A DNA stretch of 64,000 nt, from positions 27,091,001 through 27,155,000 of the forward strand of contig NC_135362.1 in NCBI RefSeq assembly GCF_051622035.1, read 5' to 3'. The translations under genes and the position numbers were made by a program. A model generated the notes under the pieces. That model saw only the letters and a list, made by a program, of their open reading frames with translations, did not search any database and was not told where the DNA came from. The stretch comes from Arctopsyche grandis. Lineage: Eukaryota > Arthropoda > Insecta > Trichoptera > Hydropsychidae. Positions 21,545 to 33,231 of the stretch are shown here, piece by piece; within the stretch, counting starts at the first letter, position 1; every line of letters starts with the position of its first letter.

Positions 21545-22035
21545 ATCTATGTACATAAATAAATTGTATCTACATAGATAAAAATAAATACTACAACTAT
21601 TTCTATTATTATGCTCTTGGAATTGATTATATTTTATAAGCGCACAATATGGATTTAATTATTACATAAACTATTCATTTCTGATTACATTAAAACTACA
21701 TATTTATTTTTGGTTTTTATCAAAAATCCATATATCATTATTTTCTTCAAATTCTCGTACTTTCTAAACATACACACACACATACAAATATATGTAAATA
21801 TAAATCATAAAAAACTATATATACATATATAGATAACCTCACATTATCGGCATGATTGCATATTATTATTGTACAATATAAATACATAAACATACGTATA
21901 TAAGTATGTACATATGTTTATTATATGCCAAATAAAGGCATTTTACAATGTGTCAAATTTTTCAAGTTTTATATGTAAGGAATAATAATATAATAATAAT
22001 ACATATTTTAGGGAATGGAACGAATGAGACGACTG
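21545..22035. other. AT-rich stretch, no gene
   Basis: Contains many TACATATGTA-type short palindromes common throughout the window; nothing else seen. Confidence 0.4.
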
Positions 22036-22039
22036 CCTT

Positions 22040-22420
22040 GTTAATGCACGTGTGTTTATTATGACGGCCAAAGACGAAGTGATAGTAATGACTGAACGCG
22101 GTCGAGTTGTCTCCATTCGCAGGAAAGTGACCGAACTCGACCATGTCATATAGCGAGCCGCCACAACAATGTATATAAAGACGGACGTGATGTGTTTGGG
22201 TATGTGTGTTTGTGCCAGACCGTCAACACACAGCCAATCAGAGTCAAGTGGTCGAGGAGACGTGGGGAAGCGTGGTAGTGGGGTAGTGGGGGGGGGGGTG
22301 GAGCGTCATGTGACGTTAGCCCAAGCGCCGACAGGCATGTGCGACGTCAGGCCGAGCGACGGGTAACACACACACACACACATTCATTCATCATTTCGAA
22401 CGGGTGAACGGCGCATTAAT
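22040..22420. promoter_or_regulatory. Promoter-like GC-rich segment
   Basis: The only CpG-rich island between the divergently arranged secreted-protein gene (minus) and TERT (plus). It has TATATAAAG at 22172-22180 on plus, a TCAGTC initiator on minus near 22093, an ATTGG/CCAAT motif (CCAATCAG near 22233), two TGACGT/GACGTCA-type sites (22311, 22343) and a G-run cluster. It could drive either neighbour or an unseen transcript; no exon links were found. Confidence 0.4.
22263..22300 (+). other. G-run cluster, possible G-quadruplex
   Basis: Runs of four, four and about twelve G within 38 bases inside the promoter-like segment. This composition can form a four-stranded structure; nothing more can be said from sequence. 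Confidence 0.5.
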
Positions 22421-22424
22421 ACGC

Positions 22425-23510
22425 GTGCGCGCCTATAAATTACCTTACACTATATTTATATATTATATATAACTTTATTTTCATTCATGTATCAATTCCT
22501 TTCCGAAGTCACCCGTTGAAATCAACGAGCACAACACTAGTACATTATAATCGTTAAGTTAATTGGTCACTTAGATTTTAAGGTTAAAAATTAGAACCCT
22601 GACTATAACTGAATACCTTTTATCTATGCTTTTAATTCTGCCCATATTCACAATTAACTGATAGAACAATAGGTATATTAATTTCAAATCAATTGGCGTT
22701 TATTCGTCATTTTAATCCAATAAAATGGCTTTATATTTTATAAATAACGTTTGAAAATTATTTACAATATGTACATAATTATTTGTTTTTATTTTAAAAG
22801 TGTAAATTGTACAATATGCATTCACAACAACAAAAAATACATAAATTTACTCTCACCTATATGTATATAATATGTTAGCATATAGCCTCCGTGCTATGCT
22901 GTAATCGACTAACAATTTTGCACTTTGCTATCTCTTTTATTCAACGAAGGTCAAGTTGACAGATAACCTTTTATTTTATTATTTCTATTTTGACTGCAAA
23001 ATCTCCCATTGATTAGCATCAATATTCTTTATAATCTATATACATATATTTCATTTTATATATATTTGAAATCATATATAATCAATTTATTTCATAAAAA
23101 TGATTTTTGAAATAAATACATAATATCATCGCATGGCCATTAATAGAGTTGTTTGGGTTACGCGATTCGAATGTTCAAACATGAGCTGTCGCCAATCTTT
23201 CAAAGCGCACGCGAATGTCACACTTATTACAGAAGAGGCAAGTGTCATTATGCCTTGCTTATGTGGCTCAACACAATCTACCCCATCCCCCAAGTGCAAG
23301 TTTAAACTTGCAAAGTTTTAGTGCTTTCTTGAGAGTCGTTTGGAATTTTTATTTGCTCTTCACTTGGGTATGTAAATAATATTAATTATTTATTTTATAC
23401 AATTTTAAAAGTTCATTTTGTATGTTATATTAATTGAATTGTATAATAATAGAAATGTTTTGGTTTTAGAAATTAATACATTATCAAGTGTATGAAATAA
23501 TTTCATAGAA
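22425..23510. other. TERT upstream region
   Basis: AT-rich except 23130-23320, where a 62-codon frame with several cysteines occurs; no domain was recognised. A possible splice acceptor (TTTTGGTTTTAG) ends near 23469, about 50 bases before the TERT start codon, so a 5' leader exon farther upstream is possible. Confidence 0.35.
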
Positions 23511-23517
23511 TTCAACT

Positions 23518-25737
23518 ATGACCGAAGGAAAGTTCACACACATTTTGAACATGAACAATCTTCAAAATCAAGATCTATTTAAAAATATTGCAACATTCTG
23601 TTTCACAGATCATTACTGCAATAAGTTATACTATCGTACCATATCTAACGACAAATCAAACGTATTATGCAGGAAAAGCTCAACTTCCTTTGATATGATA
23701 AAGGTTTTACTCGGAACAGCAAGCTCATACGAAATTGACTATTTAACACTTGCCGATATCATTCGACCACACGCTTGGAAGATACTCACAAAAATCAAGC
23801 TAAATTTTTTAAAGCACTCTAAAGATGATTTCAAGAAATTCTTCCTGAATGTAAAACCTTCAAATTGCTCGTATGCTGAATTGAGCAAAGTAATAGATTG
23901 CGTTATCCGTATACTTGAATCCATAGTTCCCAGTGAAGTTTATGGATGTAGAAAAAATCAAAAAGTATTTTATAATACTGTGAGATTTATCTTAAATGGA
24001 ATGTCCGGACAACACATTACCGTTGAGCAAATTTTGAATAAATGGAACATTGATACTGTCTTATGGTTGAATTCAGTACCGAACTTGAGTATCGGTTATA
24101 AAATATTAATATTGTTGAAATTTGTAGTGTTTTTAATTAGGAATATTGTTTGTTCCGTCATTGCTGTTACTTTTTATGTTACGACTTCACAATTATCCCA
24201 CGAAACTAGAAAATTGTACTACTATTACAGATCAGATTGGCAAAAGCTGAGTGATACTTTTCTATTGCAGCTCTCCGCCAGAGGTGATCTTGTAAAGTCT
24301 GATATTTTCAGCATTGGCAGTCGATCGAAGAGAAGAATACCTCTGTCGGAGAGAACTAAAATAAAATCCACCATGAAATCATTGCCCGTAATGCGTCTAA
24401 TGTTGAAATCCAATTCGACTGTGAGGGTTATAATCCGGTACAAAAAGAAGACCCAATTGGAGAAAAGCAATGAAAAAATTCGCCGATACCTGTTTCAAAC
24501 CATCAATCCAAGAAATCCATTGAATATGATTGATAAATATACATCCTTTTTTACCAAATGGGCGATGTTGGGTAAGCCGAAGTTGTATTTTGTAAAAGCT
24601 GATATTTTAGACGCCTTCGGCTCGGTCGATATCGACGTACTGCAAACTATCCTTTCAAAGCTTCATACAAACTTTCAAAGCATCGAAAAGAATCCCACAA
24701 GGAAGAAAACGATCGCTAAAGAATACCAACGACTATTAGACGAGCTGAACCGACCTGTGTTAGTTAGACGAGGGTCATGCGTGTACGAGTGGAAACGAGG
24801 CCTCGTACAAGGCATGAAGTATTCACCGATACTATGCGAGATATTCTACAAAGAAATGGACCAGCGACACTTATCAAAATTCTTCTCCGAGTCTGACGAT
24901 GAAATAAAATTACTCGTACGGCTGGTAGATGATTATCTCTTTGTAACGGACAGCGTCGATAAAGCCCGTGACTTCATAAAACATATGTCCGAAAGGGTCA
25001 AAATCAATCCGAGTAAGACCAAAATAAACTTTGAACATGACTTGGGAGTATGCGTCGACCGGATAACATTTTTCGGATACGTAATCAATACGTGCAATTT
25101 AGAAGTGTCGAGAGACGAAACCGTTTATAGCGGCCAGTTGAAGTATAGGATTGCGTTCAATCAAGCTATCTCGCAACCGTTGTCGTTTCTAGAGAAACGT
25201 ATAACTCAAACCACAGTTCCGTTGTCGCCGTTGCTTCTAAGTCTTCGAATCAATTCCATTGAGAATGTTTTGAAGAATGTTTTCATATCCTTGTGCATAT
25301 CGGCGAATAAATTCTGCACGATTATACCGATGATCTGCTGCGACAATGACAACTTGGATGCGGAGACTTTGTTTAAGGTATATAAAAGAAAGGTGGCCGT
25401 GCGGATGTGCGATTTCATCGTGAAAATCGTCATTGAGAGTGTTCCGCACGGTGAATTTCCATATTGCATCAATCATTTCAGATATGTCGCTTATAAGGCT
25501 TTGAGTTTGTTCGCTTCCAAGTCAAATGTTTGCATGAAGTTGATGCCTTTTGTTAGGTCGGCTCTTAAGAAGTGTAATTGTATGGAAGGGACGTGGAAGC
25601 CTCATTACGGAAGCGTCGACAGGCATGGTGTTCCAAATCGTATGGCTGTTAGAGAAATTTGTCGTAAATACGATATAAAAAAAAATGTTTTGCTACATAC
25701 TAGTACTCCCGATGAGTTTGAGCCGTATATAAGATGA
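23518..25737 (+). CDS. TERT: Telomerase reverse transcriptase
   Basis: Catalytic subunit of telomerase, which copies an RNA template onto chromosome ends in the nucleus. A single uninterrupted frame of 739 aa. Motifs in order: T motif about 141-184 (VYGCRKNQKVFYNTVRFI through WNIDTVLWL); motif 1 at 219-245 (FYVTTSQ ... YYRSDWQKL); motif 2 at 291-310; motif A at 358-368 with D362 (VKADILDAFGS); motif B' at 428-437 (GLVQGMKYSP); motif C with D471-D472 (RLVDDYLFV); motif D at 494-507 (RVKINPSKTKINFE); the primer-grip motif E at 518-521 (FFGY). About 210 residues of C-terminal extension follow. The catalytic aspartate triad is intact. There is no room for the long N-terminal TEN domain of vertebrate TERT (about 1130 aa in total); insects are known to lack it. 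An in-frame TAG 12 bases before the ATG fixes the start as the first methionine. Motif B' has QGM where many reverse transcriptases have QGS. Codons are used throughout without breaks, so the gene looks functional. Confidence 0.97.
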   Translation: MTEGKFTHILNMNNLQNQDLFKNIATFCFTDHYCNKLYYRTISNDKSNVLCRKSSTSFDMIKVLLGTASSYEIDYLTLADIIRPHAWKILTKIKLNFLKHSKDDFKKFFLNVKPSNCSYAELSKVIDCVIRILESIVPSEVYGCRKNQKVFYNTVRFILNGMSGQHITVEQILNKWNIDTVLWLNSVPNLSIGYKILILLKFVVFLIRNIVCSVIAVTFYVTTSQLSHETRKLYYYYRSDWQKLSDTFLLQLSARGDLVKSDIFSIGSRSKRRIPLSERTKIKSTMKSLPVMRLMLKSNSTVRVIIRYKKKTQLEKSNEKIRRYLFQTINPRNPLNMIDKYTSFFTKWAMLGKPKLYFVKADILDAFGSVDIDVLQTILSKLHTNFQSIEKNPTRKKTIAKEYQRLLDELNRPVLVRRGSCVYEWKRGLVQGMKYSPILCEIFYKEMDQRHLSKFFSESDDEIKLLVRLVDDYLFVTDSVDKARDFIKHMSERVKINPSKTKINFEHDLGVCVDRITFFGYVINTCNLEVSRDETVYSGQLKYRIAFNQAISQPLSFLEKRITQTTVPLSPLLLSLRINSIENVLKNVFISLCISANKFCTIIPMICCDNDNLDAETLFKVYKRKVAVRMCDFIVKIVIESVPHGEFPYCINHFRYVAYKALSLFASKSNVCMKLMPFVRSALKKCNCMEGTWKPHYGSVDRHGVPNRMAVREICRKYDIKKNVLLHTSTPDEFEPYIR

Positions 25738-25878
25738 TTTAATAACTTTTGAATAATTTTATGAATTTTTTGTTCAATATATGTGTATAGGAAAATCATG
25801 AAATATAATAATAAGGTTGTGGATGTCAATTATTAAAATTTATGAAATGTGTGTAAAAAAAAGTTTTTTAAAAACAAA
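25738..25878. other. TERT 3' region
   Basis: No perfect AATAAA before the MITE that begins at about 25880. The first clear AATAAA lies inside that MITE near 25951, so the TERT transcript may end within the transposon, or use a variant signal such as AATATA near 25777 or 25804. Confidence 0.35.
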
Positions 25879-25879
25879 C

Positions 25880-26217
25880 TTCTTTTTACAAACCTCCTTT
25901 ACGTTTTTTAGTTTTGTATATAATATTAAGATATATAAATTATTATTTTGAATAAAAATACCAATAATTTTATTTTACTACCGCCATCTATGTATAAAAC
26001 TTAAGACTACATAGAGGTCACCCAGATTAAAAATTTCCAAACTTCAAACGCGTCTTAAACAATATTTCATCTCTATCGTAATGGCGGAAGATCCATTTAC
26101 TTATATTGATAACCAAAATGAGCAATATGGCAAAGTATGAAAACGATCGGATAAGAGGCAAATCTTTTCCTGAATTGTAATCGTAAGTGAAACGTTAAGG
26201 AGGTTTGTAAAAAAGAA
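25880..26217 (+). mobile_element. MITE family P, copy 1
   Basis: Terminal inverted repeats CTTTTTACAAACCTCCTTTA at left and AAGGAGGTTTGTAAAAAAG at right. The body includes CTACCGCCATCTATGT and AAAACGATCGGATAAGAGGC, which recur at 27171-27455 (reverse) and 48385-48697 (same strand). No coding capacity. Confidence 0.75.
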
Positions 26218-26384
26218 ACGCTTCGGTTGTTGGCCGTTGTAGCTATTTACCATTTGAATTTTATATGTAAAACTAATACTGTATATATAATGAATCTTTG
26301 ATAATATTTCTTAAAATATTTATATAAAAGAATAAAAATTTTTATTATTTTAATTTTATTCTTATTTAAGAATCATCATTCACA

Positions 26385-26475
26385 GCCATTCGCCATCCAC
26401 TACTGGATGAAGACCTCTCCAACATGGTTCCATTCGTCTCTGTTTTGAGCAACTTCCACCCATCTCATTCCATAC
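26385..26475 (-). mobile_element. LINE 3' fragment
   Basis: Reverse complement resembles the end of the reverse transcriptase frame at 41880-41960 (plus): the codons for the final EAFIQQWM-like stretch and the following bases. A short fossil only. Confidence 0.5.
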
Positions 26476-26548
26476 ATTTTTCTGATTTCATTCTCCTATC
26501 TCCCTTAGGTTCGGTGATTACTAGTCAAATGTGAACCGGTCACTGGTC

Positions 26549-26987
26549 ACACAGGATTTCGAGTTTGTAAAGGTGTGTTTAGACTGTCTAATATATCTTG
26601 CAACAATATAAAATAAACAAAAGAAGTCTATTAATGAATGTATGTATTTTTCAAAAACTAGTTCCATCTTCATTGTTCTTAAAATGTAATGCTCACAATC
26701 TAAATGCCAAGCCACAATCTAAAATACTCAGCAGCTAGAGATTTCTATCGGGAAATTCTGCTATGGTTATAAATTCAGAAATTCCGGTGTAAACCAGTCT
26801 TTATAAACATTGACACGGATTACTCGACCCATGTTCAACGCATTTTTTTTCAATGCTACCTGGAAAGGCTAGCGGGTAGTAATCTTGTTTACTTTGTACA
26901 TGCTCAAAATACAACGCCTATCGGCGTTTTTCAGGCCCATAGACTTGTTGGAAAAACGCCGATCGGCGTTGGTCAGCATTCAAAGGA
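26549..26987 (-). mobile_element. piggyBac-like MITE, copy 1
   Basis: Matches 53234-53610 in reverse complement. The right border abuts TTAA (26988-26991), and the subterminal region has a perfect palindrome AACGCCGATCGGCGTT and a second near-copy at 26911. The left border was not found. TTAA targets are diagnostic of piggyBac-like elements. Confidence 0.6.
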
Positions 26988-27170
26988 TTAATCAGAACAC
27001 ATTAGTAACTTTTCAAAATAATAATCCATTTTTTTGGCAGTAAAGCAGGTTTTAGCTTAAATACACTTCATTTCCAAAATCACTCATTGAAATTTCAACG
27101 GGCAAAATATTACAAAATAAAAGCTAACTAATAGTAGAAAGAGAGTTAATCAAATTTTGAAAAATTACCA

Positions 27171-27455
27171 TTTTTACATACCTCCTTTACGTTTCACTTA
27201 CGATTACAATTCAGGAAAAAGTTTACCTCTTATCCGATCGTTTTCATACTTTGCCATATTGCTAATTTTGGTCATCAATATAAGTAAATGGAGCTTCCGC
27301 CATTACAATAGAGATAAAATATCGTATAAGAAGCATTTCAGGTCCGAAGATTTTTAATCTCGGTGACAGTTGGTAGTCATTAATTTTATACATAGATGGC
27401 GATAGTAAAAAAAAAATATTGGTATTTTTATTCACAATAATAATTTTTTATTACA
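27171..27455 (-). mobile_element. MITE family P, copy 2 (one end lost)
   Basis: Reverse-complement copy of 25880-26217 with the TTTTTACATACCTCCTTTAC end intact. The opposite end has lost its inverted repeat. Copies 1 and 2 face each other around the piggyBac-like MITE downstream of TERT. Confidence 0.7.
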
Positions 27456-27809
27456 TTCAGACAATTCAATTGCGTAGGATTATAACTAAGGATGTGAGTT
27501 TTTTTTTATATATTGGTAATAATAAAAGACAATGATAGTGAATAATTTTTAATACATGATAAAATCTTGAAGCATTTTTGAAATTATTCAGAATTTTCTC
27601 GTACATAAATATTGTAATTTGCAGATTGAAAAAATGAAACTTGCAATTTCTTTTTAACAAGTCATTATTTTATTTATATGTTTATATGATTTTATGTATA
27701 GGTTTATATGAAAAAAAATAATACGATAACATATGAATTTAATGATCCTACAATATTTTAAACTGTACGATCACTTAAAGCTTACGATTGCAGAAAACAA
27801 AACAAAAAA

Positions 27810-27811
27810 AA

Positions 27812-27873
<62 letters not shown>
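27810..27873. repeat. (AT)n microsatellite
   Basis: Pure TA dinucleotide run. Confidence 0.95.
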
Positions 27874-27877
<4 letters not shown>

Positions 27878-27879
27878 AT

Positions 27880-28690
27880 TACATATTTCGAATTGTTTTT
27901 ATTCATTTTATAATAGCTATATATATATTATCCTTAACATTCAGAGGGAAAAAAATCTAACCACCGTCGATCGCATCGATTGGTAAAATTATCACGACCA
28001 CTAATGTTTTATTTTTTATTTTATTTTTACAATAAACTGCATAAATAATTTTCTTACAATAACCGATAATAAATATAAAAAACAACAACACATTTTATTT
28101 TGCTGTAGAATGCGAACAAATTTAACAATTCAATAATAAGCTGAGAGCGATTAATAATACTATACATTCACAGGATTTGATTTATGCTACATAATATAAA
28201 ATCTACAACAAAACTTAATTCAATTTTAGCACTTTTACAACGTAATTTATTTACAAAAAAAAAAACAAAATAAAATATACATACATATACATATATATAC
28301 GTAGAAGAAAATTTGTAAAAGGACAACACAATTTGTACATTTATTCAAATTGCTTTTGAGTTAACCATTTTTTTAGTATATAATATAATTATTTACATAT
28401 ATTATATATTTATTATTAAATTGTGTACGCGCGTCACACCGACAATCATAAGCGAAATACGAATGGAACATCCAATAGAATAATAGTCTTATTATACATT
28501 ATTATGCTTAGTTATACATTTAATAGTAACTATCGGTTTGTCTTTTATTTATATGTATAAAATTGAACACTGACAGAGATTCGTCTGCAGACATGTCTTA
28601 GCGAGGAACAACTTGTCTGCCAATACATAGATACAGCTTCTATTCACAACACAATGAAATCAATCGGGTGATCCTATTTACTATCAATAA
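27880..28690. other. AT-rich stretch, no gene
   Basis: No coding region or delimited repeat recognised. Confidence 0.4.
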
Positions 28691-28697
28691 CAATAAC

Positions 28698-29262
28698 AAA
28701 TGATTGAACAGATCGAACAATACAAATACCTCGGGGCAATGATCAATACGGACGTCAGTTCCGAAATGGTGATAAGAAGAAGGATCGAAATAGCAAGAAA
28801 TGCCTTCGGCAGCATGAAAAATGTTTTGTGTTGTCGAAGGTTGTCTATGAAATTGCGCTTAAGAGTCCTGCACTCCTATGTTTGGTCGGTGTTGCTGTAC
28901 AGATGCGAAACGTGGACGCTGTTAGTGGCATCCATGAACAGGATAGAGTCCTTTGAAATGTGGTGTTATCGGAGGATGCTAAAGATCTCGTGGAAGGAGC
29001 ATGTACATAGGAAACGAAACAGTCCTTCAGATTCTTCATAAAAAGAGAGAGCTTCTTGACACGGTGAAGCGGCCCCAAATATCGCCTTCTACAAACAATC
29101 ATAGAAGGGAAAATAGAAGGCAAACGGTGGCTCGGGAGAAAGAAGCTCTCTTGGCTCCGGAACTGATCAGGTCATGGATGGGACTCGGTCTCGAAAAGTT
29201 ATTTCGGCTTGCCCATGATAGGGAAGAATTCGCACGGGCTATAAACGATGTATGCCCATGGT
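28698..29262 (+). mobile_element. LINE fragment, reverse transcriptase C-terminal part, frameshifted
   Basis: 28700-29000 encodes EQIEQYKYLGAMI ... RVLHSYVWSVLLYRCETWTL ... IESFEMWCYRRML, a stretch typical of the thumb region of RTE/jockey-like endonuclease-reverse transcriptases. The frame then shifts, and 29001-29262 continues with LQILHKKRELLDTVKR and ends in RLAHDREEFARAINDVC. The copy is 5' truncated and dead. Confidence 0.8.
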
Positions 29263-29479
29263 AGTCGCCTATGTCTGAATATGGATTCGGCATTAGAAGA
29301 AGAAGATCCTATTTGTAATGGTCGCTGTCTTTCAAGGACTCAAAACATTATTAAATCATGGACCAGACATAATAAGCATAATATTTTTCTAACCACTTAA
29401 CGCATTTGTATCTATAGAAACCGATTCGATTGTCTTATTATATGTGTTTAGTGCCAACCCTCGACACTACCTCTTGAAT

Positions 29480-29837
29480 GGTTTTGGTGCAAACGATCGA
29501 CAAGAGCCAGACAGAATGAACCACAGAATAACTGGATGGCTGCTTTAAACGCAATTCTCGACTTCACGAATGATAAATTGCACATCAGATGACGAGTAAC
29601 CTTTGGATGTGCACAGATGCAATTATTAAAATTGAGTTGGATCTTTCTGGCGAGTTTAATAAGGCAAAATTCGGAACTAAAGTATCAGAAGCACAGAACG
29701 TATACAGGGTAGGTATGACGGGACTTCGGGTAGATTACGCTTAGTGTAAGTGCGAGCAGTGTGCACGCATAAGGTACATGTACAGTTAATCTGTGGTTCA
29801 GTCTGTCTGGCGCTTGTCGATCGTTTGCACCGCATCG
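29480..29837. mobile_element. MITE with 9-bp target duplication and long inverted ends
   Basis: CTCTTGAAT is duplicated at 29471-29479 and 29838-29846. Inside, GGTGCAAACGATCGACAAG ... GCCAGACAGA ... GAACCACAG on the left matches the complement of the right end over about 40 bases; the outermost six or so bases do not pair. Size 358 bp, no coding. Probably Mutator-like by target length. Confidence 0.75.
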
Positions 29838-30819
29838 CTCTTGAATATATCACAAACTAACGGAAAATATTGACTTTTTTCAATTTCATTAGTATCACAG
29901 GATATTTGTAGATGTCACTGTGAAGAAAACGAAATTAATTTCGAGTCATAGCCTTGAATAGGAAGGAGCGCGCACCGGTGCGCTTACGGCGATGAAGTGG
30001 TTAAAAATGACCTTACGATGTAAATATGCAATTGTCCACTGACAAATCTCTCTAGTGTGTATCCTAACATATTGTTATATAATATATAACTAGTAAATAT
30101 ACATACATATATAATTTATCATTACCGATAGTAACCATAAAAATAAAATGGAAAATTAGCTTCATTTAAAATGGAATTAATAAACACGCTCACAACATTC
30201 ACAATTAACGTTATTTACACGAATCTTTGGTAAATTTCAAATTGCAAAAACGATTTTAAGATAATTATGCATATTAATTATTATTAATAAAAATTAGAAT
30301 GATTATTATTTTGATTCAATTCAATAGTAAATTTAAAAATATGTAAATCGTGAGTTATTATTGGTTTATTTCTTTATTATTATTTTTTTCATGCGTTTCA
30401 ATAGAAAAGTATTAAAATTGTAAGAATAAAATATTCAATCTTCTACTCTAACTATTATATGGCACAATGAAAAAATATTTCTTTTTTATTATTCAATATA
30501 TAAAAATCATATCAAAATCTTCTATTTTATTTTTTTCACTCTTCTACAACTCAACGTTTTGCGGATAAAATTGATCCCGAAACTTAAAATTTATAAAAAG
30601 TATAAAATATCTTCCCAAAGTTTATACAGTTTAATAAAATATATACGTATGTATCTTGTGAACTTTTTTCTTTCAACAATTCTTGGTATAAATACTTATA
30701 AATTAGTACATATCTTCCTAAATGTACTACGATTACACAAATACACCTGTTTGGCAAAATGAGAAGATTTTTTTGTTGTTTTAATTACAGTATGAATACA
30801 GTTGGTATCAATATATATG

Positions 30820-30892
<73 letters not shown>
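30820..30892. repeat. (AT)n microsatellite
   Basis: Pure TA dinucleotide run, more than 70 bases. Confidence 0.95.
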
Positions 30893-30896
<4 letters not shown>

Positions 30897-31546
30897 TAAA
30901 AAGATGTCTATCAATATTAATATTATATACAATTTTAATAAAACATGGTGTTCAGTCTATCAAATACGTTCGAAATTGTATATCACAAAATATAAAATAG
31001 TCAGCTGTTCACACATATTACATATATACAAAATTTAGCAAGAATATTGTATACAGATTGAAAAAAACAGTATAAATATAACAAAAAAAGCTCATAAGTG
31101 AGAACTCATAGTGATTACAATAAACACCGATGGTACCTTGAATTGATATCAAATCTATCTAATACGTACAGTCTTAATGTAGAAAGTGTTATTTATTATT
31201 TTTATATATTCCGGGGCGGAGTCGTTGAAAAATATCCAATGTAATAAACAAAAATTAGTGATATGTTCAGATACTGTTTGAGAATTGAGAAAAAAAAAAC
31301 ACGAATCATTTTCAAGGCTTATTTGATATCACATTTCTCTATATAATTAAACATTTATTTGTACCGTTATTCAATGGAGTAGTTCATTATCAATTATATT
31401 ATTATTTTATTACATACATACGTACATATGTATAGACGATTACAATGACAGTCAAAATAGCTTAATATTATTTGTACAATATGTGCAGAAAATGGGAAGA
31501 CTAAGCGTTATACCAATTTTATACACGAAATTGAATATTGAAAAAA

Positions 31547-31571
31547 AAAAGTGTGTGTGTGTGTGTGTGTA
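31547..31571. repeat. (GT)n microsatellite
   Basis: GT dinucleotide run. Confidence 0.9.
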
Positions 31572-33231
31572 TGTACATTTACATTGCATCACGGATGAAA
31601 CATTTTTGTTGTAATTAAACATTCTATTATTTATATGTAGAAAAATAATGTATATCTAAGACTGAATGTATGTACCTGTTTTCTTAAAACACAGTTTGAG
31701 AAGTTTTAATTTTAATTAATTACAAAAACTATGCATTACTTAGTCTTTTCGCTTATTTATTTTTATTTTTTTGGTAAAGCTAAATAGGATTAATAAAATC
31801 ATACATAGAAAAATATGGCACTAACTATGAAAAGGGAACTATTGAGACACCTACTTTCTAACTATCATAATCATTTTATCTTTAGGGAGGTACTTCAATG
31901 GGCGATTATTTTTTTTTTTTTGATGAGAAATCGAAATCATTTATAAACAAAGCAAAAAAGGGATAATCATGCTAAAAAAACCTACCAAATATTGCAATAG
32001 AAAAGTTTTCATAGGGTTTCGTACACATTACAACAATACGACGTGTGAAATTTAAATAAATACATACATATGTATATCAAATACGTATGTACATTAATAA
32101 TATTTTCAACGAGAGTATAACTTAATGTTGGCATTTATAATATTATAATAATAGAACATTTAATATTAATAATAATAATTCATATAAATAAATAAAAAAA
32201 TATACGAATAACACTCTTCCATATGCAGAGTGATTAAATACTCGTATATTCTGTACACAAATACAATATTCGGTGAAATTATCCATACAATGTGTGGTCT
32301 GAAAGTATACAACCACAAATAAGACATTTTTAATTATATTGTAATATTAAAAAATTATTTTATGCACGTACGAGGCCATCCTTATTTTCATTATAATTGG
32401 CATTCACATCCAATGAGGATTGAACGATATGCTTTTGACTATTTAAGATTTGATCTCTAATCATTTCAGTCTATCTAATGCTCTATCGGCTCAACTATCA
32501 CAATCGAATTGAGCTGAAACCTTCAAAAGTTTTACTATTTATTCATTTAACTTTATTTATACCATTTAACACTTACCGCACTGTGATGGATATCGAGTGA
32601 CCAGGACTTATATTTTATTTAATTTCTACTAATCTACTGAATGCAGGGACTACATATTTTATGTATACCTAATAAAAACCTCTACGATCGAATTATGTCA
32701 TTACGAAATGAAAACATTGATCAATATCAACAGAAATAATTATTTCTTACAGCGGTGAAAGAGAGAGAGGGCATTCAGTATGCTGCGCTCAACAGTCAAT
32801 GAGTGAATGATATCCGCCATGGAATGACGATTATCCGCCATGGAATGATATGGAATGACGACTCTATTTCAGCCGATTTTCCATTCATTGCCTGCACTTA
32901 TTTTACATTATTCGACGTTTAATACACGATAAAACGATTTTTATAGCTAATTACAATAATGAATCATGCAGAATTTGCATTATTTTAGCTTAAAATACAC
33001 ATTAATAACTGGACGCAGTGGCTAGCGGATTTTTTCAGCACAGTAAGGCAAGTGTTAATGAAGTATCTTTCAGTGATTTTCCAGTAGCTATTCGGCAAGA
33101 ATAATGAAAACTGTAAATAGACAATGAATTGATTTTGTACGAATTGAACAGCCAGATAAAATCATCGAACTCAGATCCAACTTGTGATGGGATTTAGATC
33201 TTAGATCTATGATCTAAGAATCCGCATCGAG

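Larger units (their letters stand above)
29850..33225. other. Long AT-rich stretch without recognised gene
   Basis: Two microsatellites (30820-30892 and 31547-31571) interrupt the region. The only moderately GC patches are near 29940-30010 and 32750-33060. No domain was found in any frame. Confidence 0.45.

Noticed and set aside
23133-23321. Cysteine-containing 62-codon frame upstream of TERT as an extra TERT exon
   Set aside because: No similarity to a TERT N-terminal domain, and an in-frame stop directly before the TERT ATG means any upstream exon would be non-coding.
27733-27960. Frames encoding YIYIYIYI tracts (also at 30802, 58769, 61127)
   Set aside because: Translations of (AT)n microsatellites.
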